This document shows positions 1 to 5,702 of a stretch of DNA of 8,032 bases, piece by piece (position 1 is the stretch's first letter; every line of letters starts with the position of its first letter). The position numbers and the translations under genes are program-made. Where the stretch lies: assembly GCA_030838265.1 (NCBI GenBank), contig JAUTXA010000030.1, positions 1-8,032 on the forward strand. The letters run 5' to 3'. The notes beneath the pieces were generated by a model. The model did no database searches. It saw only the letters and a list, made by a program, of their open reading frames with translations, and was not told the origin of the DNA. This stretch comes from Actinomycetota bacterium. GTDB taxonomy: Bacteria; Actinomycetota; Acidimicrobiia; Acidimicrobiales; BP-101.

Positions 1-262
1 TCACGGAGCGTGCCGACGACCCCGCGTTGCATCCACGTTGTTCCCACTCTGACCATAAAATTCACCACGGAGCGTGGATTTCCTGCACATTGTCCATTTC
101 AGGCACGCCGACGCCTAGGTCAAACGACCTATTCGGCCGCCCGGTCGGCAGGACGGCACCCCAGAGCCCCGACCCGTTTTGGCGGGCCCATTGGCGTCGA
201 ATCGACGTCGATTCGACGCCAATGGGCTCGTCGAGGTGTGTCGGCGGACGGGCCGGGCGGGC
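1..262. other. Non-coding stretch left of rsmE
   Basis: I find no convincing gene here. Open frames exist on both strands, but they are low-complexity Arg/Pro/Gly translations with no ribosome binding site or family signature. Bases 40-130 are less GC-rich than the rest. An 11-base string, CACGGAGCGTG (itself a short dyad), occurs at 2-12 and again at 66-76. ATCCACG at 31-37 is inverted at 73-79. A small hairpin TAGGTC-AAAC-GACCTA lies at 116-131. The main structure is the long palindrome at 186-227, listed separately. The stretch may hold the 3' end of the hrcA-dnaJ-rsmE transcript and the control region of a gene beyond the left edge. Confidence 0.6.
186..227. repeat. Perfect 42-bp palindrome downstream of rsmE
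   Basis: Every base from 186 to 206 pairs with 227 down to 207, with no spacer. The arm begins GCCCATTGGCG and the centre is TCGAC|GTCGA. With G-U pairs the RNA stem could extend several more base pairs on either side (184:229, 183:230, 181:232). It lies 35 bp past the rsmE stop, so it could end the hrcA-dnaJ-rsmE transcript as a hairpin, but no U-rich tract follows on the minus strand. A U-less terminator, a binding site for a dimeric protein, or one copy of a dispersed palindromic element are the options. The palindrome is certain; its role is not. Confidence 0.9.
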
Positions 263-988
263 TCAGGTGGGGTGGACGAGGCCAGCGCGGAGGGCGCACA
301 GGATGGCCCCGGCGGTGACGGCGGCCGTCTCGGATCGCAGCACCGTGGGGCCCAGGTCGACGGTCGGACGGCCGGCGCCGAGCTCGGCCTCGCTCCAACC
401 GCCCTCCGGACCGATGGCGAGGACGGGCCGGCTGAGAACCGGCGAATCGCCGTCGAATTCGGCGAGGGCGACGTCGTCGAGCGACGCCAGGGTCGTCACC
501 AGGTGCACTACCGGGAGCCAGACCCGGCGCGACTGCATGGCCGCCTCGCGGGCTACCACGCGCAGCCGCTCAACCTGGCGCCCGGCCCGGTCGCCGCTCC
601 ACTTCACCACCGACCGGTCGGTCTGCAGCGGCACGATCGCGTCGACACCGAGCTCGGCCAGCTTCTGCACCACCCACTCCGGCCGGTCGCCCTTGGTCGG
701 GGCGAACGCCACCGTCAACGCCGGCGACGGCCGGTCCTCGGACACCACCTCACCCGTCGCCTCGAGCGCGCCCGTGTCACCCGATGCTGACGACCACAGA
801 CAAGGGCGCCACGAGCCGGCCCCGTCCGACGCAGTCACCGACTCCCCCGCCCGCAGCCGCAACACCCGCCCGAGGTGATGGACGTCGTCCGCCGACAGCG
901 CCAACGAATCCAGCGACGATACGAACACGTGGGCCTTGGCCTCGCGTCGAAGGCGCAAGCGCTCGCCCTCAGGGCTTGAAGGCACCAC
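263..988 (-). CDS. rsmE: 16S rRNA (uracil-1498-N3)-methyltransferase RsmE
   Basis: This 241-residue protein is of usual RsmE length. RsmE uses S-adenosylmethionine to methylate N3 of U1498 in 16S rRNA of the 30S subunit. Visible family features are the N-terminal PUA-like segment with HHLGRVLRLRAGE (37-49), KLAELGVDAIVPL (109-121), the RSVVKW stretch (125-130), REAAMQSRRVWLP (147-159), and the SPOUT knot signatures AIGPEGGW (191-198) and LGPTVLRSETAA (212-223). The chosen start is GTG at 988, which lies inside the end of dnaJ and gives a 20-bp overlap; a second GTG follows immediately. No strong Shine-Dalgarno sequence is visible, so translation coupled to dnaJ is likely. The hrcA-dnaJ2-rsmE order is common in actinobacteria. 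Family assignment is secure; the exact start is less so. Confidence 0.95.
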   Translation of the reverse strand: MVPSSPEGERLRLRREAKAHVFVSSLDSLALSADDVHHLGRVLRLRAGESVTASDGAGSWRPCLWSSASGDTGALEATGEVVSEDRPSPALTVAFAPTKGDRPEWVVQKLAELGVDAIVPLQTDRSVVKWSGDRAGRQVERLRVVAREAAMQSRRVWLPVVHLVTTLASLDDVALAEFDGDSPVLSRPVLAIGPEGGWSEAELGAGRPTVDLGPTVLRSETAAVTAGAILCALRAGLVHPT

Positions 989-2132
989 GGATCTTCGACA
1001 GGAGGCCCGTCTCGGGCGGGGCCACCGTCTCGTCCCGCTCCTCGGCGAAGCGGCGCAGCAGATCTTCCTGCTCGGCCGTCAAGCCCACCGGCGTGTCGAC
1101 CACGACGTGGACGCGCAGGTCGCCCCGGCCCCGTCCATCGACGTAGGGGACGCCCTTGCCCCGCAAGCGGATCTCCTTGCCCGAGTGGGTGCCGGGGTGG
1201 ATGTGCAGCTCGTCGTCGCCGTCCAAGGTCGAGTAGTCGAGGCGTGCGCCCAACGCCGCCTGGGTGAAGGGGATGTGCAGCTCGTGCACCAGGTCGTAGC
1301 CCTGACGCTCGAAGACCTCATGGGGTCGGACCCGCAGGTGCACGAACAGGTCGCCCACCGGTCCGCCGCGCGGACCAGCCCCGCCCTTGCCAGTGAGCCG
1401 CAGGGTCGTGCCGTCGTCGACACCGGCCGGGACGTCGACGAGGAACGACTTCTGCTCGATGACCCGTCCGTCGCCCCGGCACTGCGGGCAAGGGCTGGCG
1501 ATGATCTGGCCCGTGGTGCCGCAGTCACCGCAGGGGCCGGCCGTCACCATCTGGCCCAGGATCGAGTGGCGCACCCGGCGGATCTCACCGGTGCCCTGGC
1601 ACGACGGGCAGGTGGACGACGTCGTCCCCGGTGCCGCGCCCGTTCCCGCGCACCCGCCGCAGGGGACGGGGACGCGGGCCTCGATCTCCTCCTGCGAGCC
1701 GAAGACGGCGGCGGTGAACTCGAGCTCGAGGACCGTCTCGAGGTCGGGGCCGCGGGGCGGGCCGGCGGGACCACGGCCGCGCCCGCCACCGCCCCCGAAG
1801 CCGCCACCGCCCCCGAAGAAGGCCTCGAAGATGTCACCCAGGCCGGCGCCGAAGGGCGACCCGGCACCGAAGGGATCGCCAGCCGAGCCGGCCGAGCCCG
1901 TCCCCCTGATGCCGTCGATGCCGAAGGCGTCGTACTGGCGGCGCTTCTCGGGGTCGCGCAGCACCTCGTAGGCGAGGGTCACTTCCTTGAAGCGCTCCTC
2001 GGCTTCCTTGTTGCCGGGGTTGGCGTCGGGGTGAAGCTCGCGAGCCAAGCGGCGGTAGGCCTTCTTGAGGTCGTCGTCGCTGCAGTCGCGGGTGACCCCC
2101 AGCAGCACGTAGAAGTCGGTGATCGGCGGCAT
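969..2132 (-). CDS. dnaJ: Type I chaperone DnaJ (Hsp40, DnaJ2-like)
   Basis: This 387-residue J-protein delivers clients to DnaK in the cytoplasm and stimulates its ATPase. The J domain covers about 5-70 with the HPD motif at 34-36. A Gly/Phe-rich linker spans about 71-125. Four CxxCxGxG-type zinc repeats begin at C158, C175, C201 and C215 (the third reads CGDCGTTG). The two beta-domains and dimer region follow to the C-terminus. With all four repeats it is a full type I DnaJ. It starts at ATG 2132, 16 bp after the hrcA stop, and overlaps rsmE by 20 bp. Linkage to hrcA instead of grpE-dnaK matches the second dnaJ (dnaJ2) of many actinobacteria, so CIRCE/HrcA heat-shock control is inferred. 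The linker holds an exact 18-bp tandem duplication. Confidence 0.97.
   Translation of the reverse strand: MPPITDFYVLLGVTRDCSDDDLKKAYRRLARELHPDANPGNKEAEERFKEVTLAYEVLRDPEKRRQYDAFGIDGIRGTGSAGSAGDPFGAGSPFGAGLGDIFEAFFGGGGGFGGGGGRGRGPAGPPRGPDLETVLELEFTAAVFGSQEEIEARVPVPCGGCAGTGAAPGTTSSTCPSCQGTGEIRRVRHSILGQMVTAGPCGDCGTTGQIIASPCPQCRGDGRVIEQKSFLVDVPAGVDDGTTLRLTGKGGAGPRGGPVGDLFVHLRVRPHEVFERQGYDLVHELHIPFTQAALGARLDYSTLDGDDELHIHPGTHSGKEIRLRGKGVPYVDGRGRGDLRVHVVVDTPVGLTAEQEDLLRRFAEERDETVAPPETGLLSKIRGAFKP
1783..1818. repeat. 18-bp exact tandem duplication in dnaJ
   Basis: Two identical 18-base units abut at 1783-1800 and 1801-1818. On the coding strand each encodes Phe-Gly-Gly-Gly-Gly-Gly, giving FGGGGG twice at residues 106-117 of DnaJ. 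The repeat stays in frame, so gain or loss of a unit would only alter the length of the flexible G/F linker. Confidence 0.9.
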
Positions 2133-2148
2133 CGTCGTCGGAGAACCG

Positions 2149-3153
2149 CTAGCCCTCGGTGAGGTGGCGGCCCAGCCGCTGGCTCACGACGGCGACGGCG
2201 GCCAAGGCCTGGGGGTAGTTCATGCGGGTGGGTCCGAGGACACCGATGGTGCCGGCCAGCTCACCCTCGACCTCGTAGGGGGCGACCACGACCGAGCACT
2301 CGGCGAGGGGCTCGAGCCCGGTCTCGGCGCCGATGGCGACCGACAGGCCGCGGTCCAACACGTCGCGCAGCAGGGTCACCACCACGAACTGCTGCTCGAG
2401 GGTGGCCAACACGTGGCGCACCGACTCGACGGTGTCGAAGGCGGCGGCCATGCGGGATGCGCCGCCGACGAAGACGTGATCGGTCTCGTCGGAGTGGTCG
2501 CCCGAGGCCAGGCCACCGAAGGCGGCGCCCACCACCCCGTCCGTCACCACGTCGCCGATCGACGGGGGCGCGACGAGTGAGCCCAACGCCGAGCCCGTCA
2601 GGTGCTGGGCCAGGTGGGATGAGGCGGCGGCGATGCGCGTCTCGGTCACGTCGTCGGCCAGCTCGACGGCCCGCTTCTCGACCACCCCGTTGCTCAGCAC
2701 CGCCACCAGCAAGGCGACCTTGGGGGCCAGGCCGACCAGATGGACGGAGCGGATGGTGGCCGCCTCGTGGGGCGGGCCGACCACCACGGCGGCGTAGTCG
2801 GTGAGCCCCGAGAGGAGCTGGCTGGTGTCGTGCAGCATCTGCTCGAGGGCGCCGTGGGCCCGGTTGAAGAAGTCGCGCACCGCGGCCCGCTGTCCGGGTT
2901 GGAGGTTGCCGGTGGGCGCCATGTTGTCGACGAAGAAGCGGTAGCCCTTGTCGGTGGGGATGCGTCCGGCCGACGTGTGGGGGTGGGTGAGGTAGCCGTC
3001 GCGCTCGAGGCCGGCCATCTCGTTGCGGATGGTGGCGGGCGACACGGCCAGCTCGCTGGCCCGGGCCACCGTGGCCGAGCCGACCGGCTCCGCGGTGGCG
3101 ATGTATTCCTCCACCACGGCCCGGAGGATGGCGGCCTTCCGTTCGTCGAGCAT
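2149..3153 (-). CDS. hrcA: Heat-inducible transcription repressor HrcA
   Basis: This 334-residue protein is the repressor that binds CIRCE operators and is reactivated by GroEL after stress. The N-terminal winged helix (1-75) contains the family signature SPATIRNEMAGLERDGYLTHPHTSAGRIPT (38-67). The GAF-like and dimerisation parts follow, ending with the typical MNYPQALAAVAVVSQRLG stretch. I chose ATG at 3153, giving the usual MLDERKAAILR N-terminus. A GTG at 3159 would add only two residues and lies inside the operator. The start codon touches the CIRCE element and there is no Shine-Dalgarno sequence, which suggests a leaderless message. dnaJ follows 16 bp downstream and rsmE after that, so HrcA probably represses its own operon. 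Confidence 0.96.
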   Translation of the reverse strand: MLDERKAAILRAVVEEYIATAEPVGSATVARASELAVSPATIRNEMAGLERDGYLTHPHTSAGRIPTDKGYRFFVDNMAPTGNLQPGQRAAVRDFFNRAHGALEQMLHDTSQLLSGLTDYAAVVVGPPHEAATIRSVHLVGLAPKVALLVAVLSNGVVEKRAVELADDVTETRIAAASSHLAQHLTGSALGSLVAPPSIGDVVTDGVVGAAFGGLASGDHSDETDHVFVGGASRMAAAFDTVESVRHVLATLEQQFVVVTLLRDVLDRGLSVAIGAETGLEPLAECSVVVAPYEVEGELAGTIGVLGPTRMNYPQALAAVAVVSQRLGRHLTEG

Positions 3154-3179
3154 TAGCACTCAAGTGTACCGAGTGCTAA
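3153..3179. promoter_or_regulatory. CIRCE operator (HrcA binding site)
   Basis: TTAGCACTC (3153-3161), nine spacer bases and GAGTGCTAA (3171-3179) match the CIRCE consensus TTAGCACTC-N9-GAGTGCTAA at all 18 arm positions. It sits immediately upstream of hrcA and shares one base with its ATG. Its position over the probable core promoter implies autorepression by HrcA. Confidence 0.97.
3163..3168 (-). promoter_or_regulatory. Candidate -10 box for hrcA, inside CIRCE
   Basis: Read on the minus strand, TACACT lies in the CIRCE spacer. It would place the transcription start about at 3156-3153, at or next to the hrcA ATG. No good -35 hexamer is visible at 16-19 bp spacing. Bound HrcA would cover this box directly. 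This is an inference from position and -10 similarity only. Confidence 0.4.
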
Positions 3180-3191
3180 CGCCGATACCGG

Positions 3192-3208
3192 ATCCCCGCC
3201 TCGGGGAT
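3192..3208 (-). terminator. Hairpin just past the aquaporin stop codon
   Basis: ATCCCCG (3192-3198) and CGGGGAT (3202-3208) form a perfect 7-bp stem with a three-base loop. It starts one base after the stop codon of the aquaporin gene and lies before the hrcA promoter. It is well placed to end the arsR-aquaporin transcript and insulate hrcA, but no U-rich tract follows. Confidence 0.5.
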
Positions 3209-3209
3209 G

Positions 3210-3899
3210 TCAGTCATCGGCACTGATCTCCTCGTGGGGGACGGGGTAGAGGTAGCGGACGAGGGCGATCGCCAACGCCCCGCCCACCAGCTCGAAGCCC
3301 ACGAAGGCCGGCACCGAGAACGGCTTGATGCCGGCGAAGGTGTCGCTGAAGGCCCGGGCCACCGTGACCGCCGGGTTGGCGAAGCTGGTCGACGAGGTGA
3401 AGAAGTAGGCGGCACCGATGTAGGCCCCGACCGCGAAGGGCGCCACCGCGCCGCGGCCCGAGCGGGCCATGGCGAAGATGACGAGCAGCAGCCCGACAGT
3501 CGCCACCACCTCGGCCAGCCACAGCCCCCCGCCGGTGCGCGCCTTGGTCGACCACGTCACCGCCGGCAGCGAGTACATGAGGTTGGCGATCATCGCTCCC
3601 CCGATGCCGCCGGCGATCTGGGCCGGGATGTAGGCGGCCAGGTCGCGGGGCCGCAGGCCTCCGAGCACGGCGTCGGCCACGCTGACCACCGGGTTGAGGT
3701 GAGCGCCCGACACGGGACCCACGGCCACGATGATGGCGGCTAATCCCGCCGCCGTCGCCGCCGCGTTCTCGAACAGCTGCAGCCCGACGTCGCCGGGCGA
3801 CAGGCGCTGGGCGGCGATGCCCGACCCCACGACCACGGCCACGAGGAACGCCGTCCCCACCGCCTCGGCCACCGCCCGCCGGGCCAGGTCGGGCCTCAC
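3210..3899 (-). CDS. AqpS-like MIP channel (aquaporin family)
   Basis: This 229-residue membrane protein has about six hydrophobic helices (roughly 8-28, 40-60, 86-108, 126-145, 152-170, 197-217) and the two half-helix loops of the MIP family. The first loop reads SGAHLNPVVS, with NPV at 69-71 in place of NPA. The second reads SFANPAVTVARAF, with NPA at 175-177 followed by V178 where most aquaporins have the filter arginine (NPAR). From memory, a Val at this place is also reported for the arsenic-linked channel AqpS of Sinorhizobium. I place the start at GTG 3899, which overlaps the TGA of arsR by 4 bp; longer upstream frames run antisense-like through arsR and lack membrane character. Coupling to arsR and a nearby ArsI-like enzyme suggest passage of As(III) or methylarsenicals. 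The substrate is inferred; glycerol or another small neutral solute remains possible. Confidence 0.88.
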   Translation of the reverse strand: MRPDLARRAVAEAVGTAFLVAVVVGSGIAAQRLSPGDVGLQLFENAAATAAGLAAIIVAVGPVSGAHLNPVVSVADAVLGGLRPRDLAAYIPAQIAGGIGGAMIANLMYSLPAVTWSTKARTGGGLWLAEVVATVGLLLVIFAMARSGRGAVAPFAVGAYIGAAYFFTSSTSFANPAVTVARAFSDTFAGIKPFSVPAFVGFELVGGALAIALVRYLYPVPHEEISADD

Positions 3900-4237
3900 G
3901 CCAGGGCGGCGCGCAGAGCGGCGAGGCGCTCGGGGACGATGCGCCACATCATCCAGCGCCCCCGCTTCTCGCCCGTGATGAGGCCGGCGTCGGCCAGAGC
4001 CTTGGTGTGATGGCTCACCGTGGGCTGCGACTTGCCGAGCGGGTCCTCGAGGTCGCACGAGCACACCTCACCGGCCGCCGCCACCAGGCTCAGCAGTCGC
4101 AGGCGGACGGGGTCACCCAGCGCTGCGAAGAGCCGGGCCAGCTCGGTGGCCTCGTCCTCGGCCAACGGCGAGGCCTGCAGGGGCGCGCAGCAGACCCCGT
4201 CGTCGAGCTCGACCAGTGCCGTTCGCTTGCCTGCCAT
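3896..4237 (-). CDS. arsR: ArsR/SmtB-family metalloid-responsive repressor
   Basis: This 113-residue winged-helix repressor has the family core LFAALGDPVRLRLLSLV (36-52) and recognition helix region SQPTVSHHTKALADAGLI (70-87), with a wing at GEKRGRWMMWRI. Probable As(III) ligands are the N-terminal pair C16-C17 and the CSC group C59/C61 at the start of the DNA-binding domain. The C16-C17 plus C59 set resembles, from memory, the Corynebacterium ArsR site (two adjacent Cys plus one Cys), while GEVCSCDL resembles the ELCVCDL motif of E. coli-type ArsR. ATG at 4237 has a clear GGAGGT Shine-Dalgarno sequence at 4242-4247. It is translationally coupled to the aquaporin gene and divergent from the ArsI/CadI-like gene, so it probably controls both. 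Cadmium or lead sensing cannot be excluded. Confidence 0.93.
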   Translation of the reverse strand: MAGKRTALVELDDGVCCAPLQASPLAEDEATELARLFAALGDPVRLRLLSLVAAAGEVCSCDLEDPLGKSQPTVSHHTKALADAGLITGEKRGRWMMWRIVPERLAALRAALA

Positions 4238-4267
4238 GGGGACCTCCAGTTGCCCGACCTAGAATGT

Positions 4268-4319
4268 ATTGACAAATCTCGATGGATTCGCGAGAGTCGA
4301 TGTATCGACATTCGTCAAT
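4268..4319. promoter_or_regulatory. Divergent control region with dyads, arsR/arsI
   Basis: The 102-bp gap between the two divergent genes is AT-richer than its surroundings and full of symmetry. ATTGACAAAT (4268-4277) is inverted as ATTCGTCAAT (4310-4319) with one mismatch. GTCGAT-GT-ATCGAC (4296-4309) is a perfect 14-bp dyad. TCTCG/CGAGA (4277-4281, 4291-4295) is a further short dyad. TCGATG repeats directly at 4279 and 4297, 18 bp apart. These are candidate ArsR operators serving both promoters. TTGACA at 4269-4274 (plus) and TTGACG at 4318-4313 (minus) look like -35 boxes, but no good -10 lies at the right distance, so promoter positions are not called. Confidence 0.6.
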
Positions 4320-4323
4320 CTAC

Positions 4324-4337
4324 AGGAGGCAACCTCC
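4324..4337 (+). promoter_or_regulatory. arsI ribosome binding site within a small hairpin
   Basis: AGGAGG (4324-4329) lies 10 bases before ATG 4340. GGAGG (4325-4329) can pair with CCTCC (4333-4337) across a three-base loop, so the Shine-Dalgarno sequence is its own hairpin arm. This may reduce translation or be incidental. Confidence 0.5.
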
Positions 4338-4339
4338 CA

Positions 4340-4750
4340 ATGTCACGCATCCAACTCGCCCTCAACGTCCCCGACATCGACGCCGCCGTGGCCTTCTACT
4401 CGAAGCTCTTCGCCACCGAGCCCAACAAGCGCAAGCCCGGCTACGCCAACTTCGCGGTGGCCGACCCGCCCCTGAAGCTCGTCCTCTTCGAGAAGGCCGG
4501 CGCCGAGGCCCGCCTCAACCACCTGGGCATCGAGGTCCCGTCCCCCACCGAGGTCGCCTCGCACCAGGCCCGGCTGTCGGACGAGGGCGTGGCCAGCGTC
4601 GAGGAGAACGGCACCTGTTGCTACGCCACCCAGGACAAGGTCTGGGTCGACGCTCCCGACGGGGCGTGGGAGATCTACGCCGTGCTGGCCGACACCGACG
4701 CCTTCGGCACCTCGTCCCAAACGGTCGACGCCTCGACACGTTGCTGCTGA
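4340..4750 (+). CDS. ArsI/CadI-family C-As lyase (vicinal oxygen chelate dioxygenase)
   Basis: This 136-residue protein closely follows the CadI/ArsI pattern of actinobacteria: MSRIQLALNVPDIDAAVAFY at the start, then KRKPGYANFAVADPPLKLVL (30-49), LNHLGIEV (59-66), GTCCYATQDKVWVDAPDG (91-108) and WEIYAVLADTDAFG (110-123). ArsI enzymes are Fe(II) dioxygenases that cleave the C-As bond of methylarsenite, giving As(III). Probable metal ligands are Q5, H61 and E111, the Gln-His-Glu variant I recall for an actinobacterial ArsI, and the substrate cysteines are C93-C94. The chain ends in a second pair, C135-C136. The start has AGGAGG 10 bases upstream. It is divergent from arsR and the AqpS-like gene. 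Mycobacterial CadI is a close relative induced by cadmium, so the true inducer is open. Family is near certain, substrate inferred. Confidence 0.92.
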   Translation: MSRIQLALNVPDIDAAVAFYSKLFATEPNKRKPGYANFAVADPPLKLVLFEKAGAEARLNHLGIEVPSPTEVASHQARLSDEGVASVEENGTCCYATQDKVWVDAPDGAWEIYAVLADTDAFGTSSQTVDASTRCC

Positions 4751-4753
4751 GAT

Positions 4754-4773
4754 AGGGCCATGGGGGTGGCCTT
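4754..4773. terminator. Weak hairpin between convergent arsI and LLM genes
   Basis: GGCCA (4756-4760) and TGGCC (4767-4771) form a 5-bp stem with a six-base loop. A G-U and an A-U pair extend it to seven. It lies in the 34-bp gap between convergent stop codons and could end transcripts from either side, but no T-tract is present. Confidence 0.25.
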
Positions 4774-4784
4774 GGTGACGACGC

Positions 4785-5684
4785 TCAGCCCTTGACGAGC
4801 GAGACGGCCTCGCCCAGAAAGCGGATCGAGCGCTCGGTGATCGGCGTCACCACCAAGATCAACTCGTCGACACCCGCGTCGCGGAACTCGCCCAGCCGGG
4901 CCGCGATCGTCGCCGCCGACCCCGTCACCAGGGCGGCCGTGGCGTGCTGCGGCCGGTCGGCCACGCCGCCCTCGACGCTCACCATCACCGTGGCGCTGCG
5001 TTCGATCTCGTCCGGGTCGCGTCCCACGTCGCGTGCCAGCTCGCTCACCCGTGCGCTGGCCGCCACGAAGCCCTCTGGCGTGTTGCCGTACCAGTCCGAC
5101 CAGACGTTCCAGCTGTCGACGAACGGAAGGGCGGCGCGCAACACACGCTCGCCGATCGAGCCCACCATGAGGGGCACGGGAACGGACGGCATGGGCAGCA
5201 CGACGGCGTCGTCCACCCGCTCGAACTCGCCCTCGAACGTCACCCGCTCACCGCCGAGGAGGCGGCGGATGATCTCGAAGGACTCCTCGAACCGGGATGC
5301 CCGCCGGTCGAACGGCACACCGAAGGCCCGGAACTCTGTCTCGTTCCACCCCGCCCCGATGCCGAAGACGAAGCGGCCGCCGCTGACCTCTTGCACGGCG
5401 GCCGCCCGGCGGGCCAACAGGCCGGCGGACGAGAAGGCGGTGCAGGCCACCAGCGGGCCGAGGCGGACGCGCTCGGTCACGGCGGCAAGGGCGGCGAGCA
5501 GGGGCCAGGCATCCCACGGGCCGCGCTCCTCGCGGCCATCGCCGCGATACAGCAGGTGGTCGCCCAGCCAGACGGAGTCGAAGCCCACCTCCTCGGCGGC
5601 GTGGGCCATCGCCGCGTACTCGGACCACGGCACGACGCGCTCGACCTCCGGCAGCTGCACCCCGACGCGGAAGCCACTCGCCAT
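4785..5684 (-). CDS. LLM-class (luciferase-like) oxidoreductase, probably F420-dependent
   Basis: This 299-residue TIM-barrel protein belongs to the luciferase-like monooxygenase family. Visible signatures are AAEEVGFDSVWLGDHLL (29-45), TERVRLGPLVACTAFSSAGLLARRAAAVQEVSGGRFVFGIGAGWNETEFRAFGVPF (70-125), then RASRFEESFEIIRRLLGG (128-145), and a C-terminal segment VTGSAATIAARLGEFRDAGVDELIL that is usual in actinobacterial F420-dependent members. F420 rather than FMN is inferred from overall resemblance; the substrate cannot be read from sequence. The ATG at 5684 gives the expected N-terminus but has no strong Shine-Dalgarno sequence. It begins 18 bp after the stop of the Fic gene on the same strand, so the two may share a transcript, though no functional link is known to me. 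It converges on the ArsI-like gene. Confidence 0.9.
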   Translation of the reverse strand: MASGFRVGVQLPEVERVVPWSEYAAMAHAAEEVGFDSVWLGDHLLYRGDGREERGPWDAWPLLAALAAVTERVRLGPLVACTAFSSAGLLARRAAAVQEVSGGRFVFGIGAGWNETEFRAFGVPFDRRASRFEESFEIIRRLLGGERVTFEGEFERVDDAVVLPMPSVPVPLMVGSIGERVLRAALPFVDSWNVWSDWYGNTPEGFVAASARVSELARDVGRDPDEIERSATVMVSVEGGVADRPQHATAALVTGSAATIAARLGEFRDAGVDELILVVTPITERSIRFLGEAVSLVKG

Positions 5685-5702
5685 GGCCGCAGACTACGAG
5701 CC

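Noticed and set aside
10..878. Open frames on the plus strand over the left end
   Set aside because: They run through the long palindrome and antisense to rsmE, with no start signals and no recognisable domain.
936..2162. 408-residue open frame on the plus strand
   Set aside because: Antisense to dnaJ and the end of rsmE/hrcA, with low-complexity composition and no ribosome site. A shadow frame.
3154..3159. GTG 3159 as hrcA start
   Set aside because: It lies inside the CIRCE arm and adds only two residues; ATG 3153 gives the usual HrcA N-terminus.
3900..4064. Longer N-terminus for the aquaporin
   Set aside because: The extension overlaps arsR out of frame and is Arg/Pro-rich and hydrophilic. 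GTG 3899 with the 4-bp GTGA overlap gives a normal MIP length.
4269..4274. TTGACA as a firm -35 box of arsI
   Set aside because: No acceptable -10 hexamer lies 16-19 bp downstream; the string is also half of the outer inverted repeat, so it is reported only as part of the control region.
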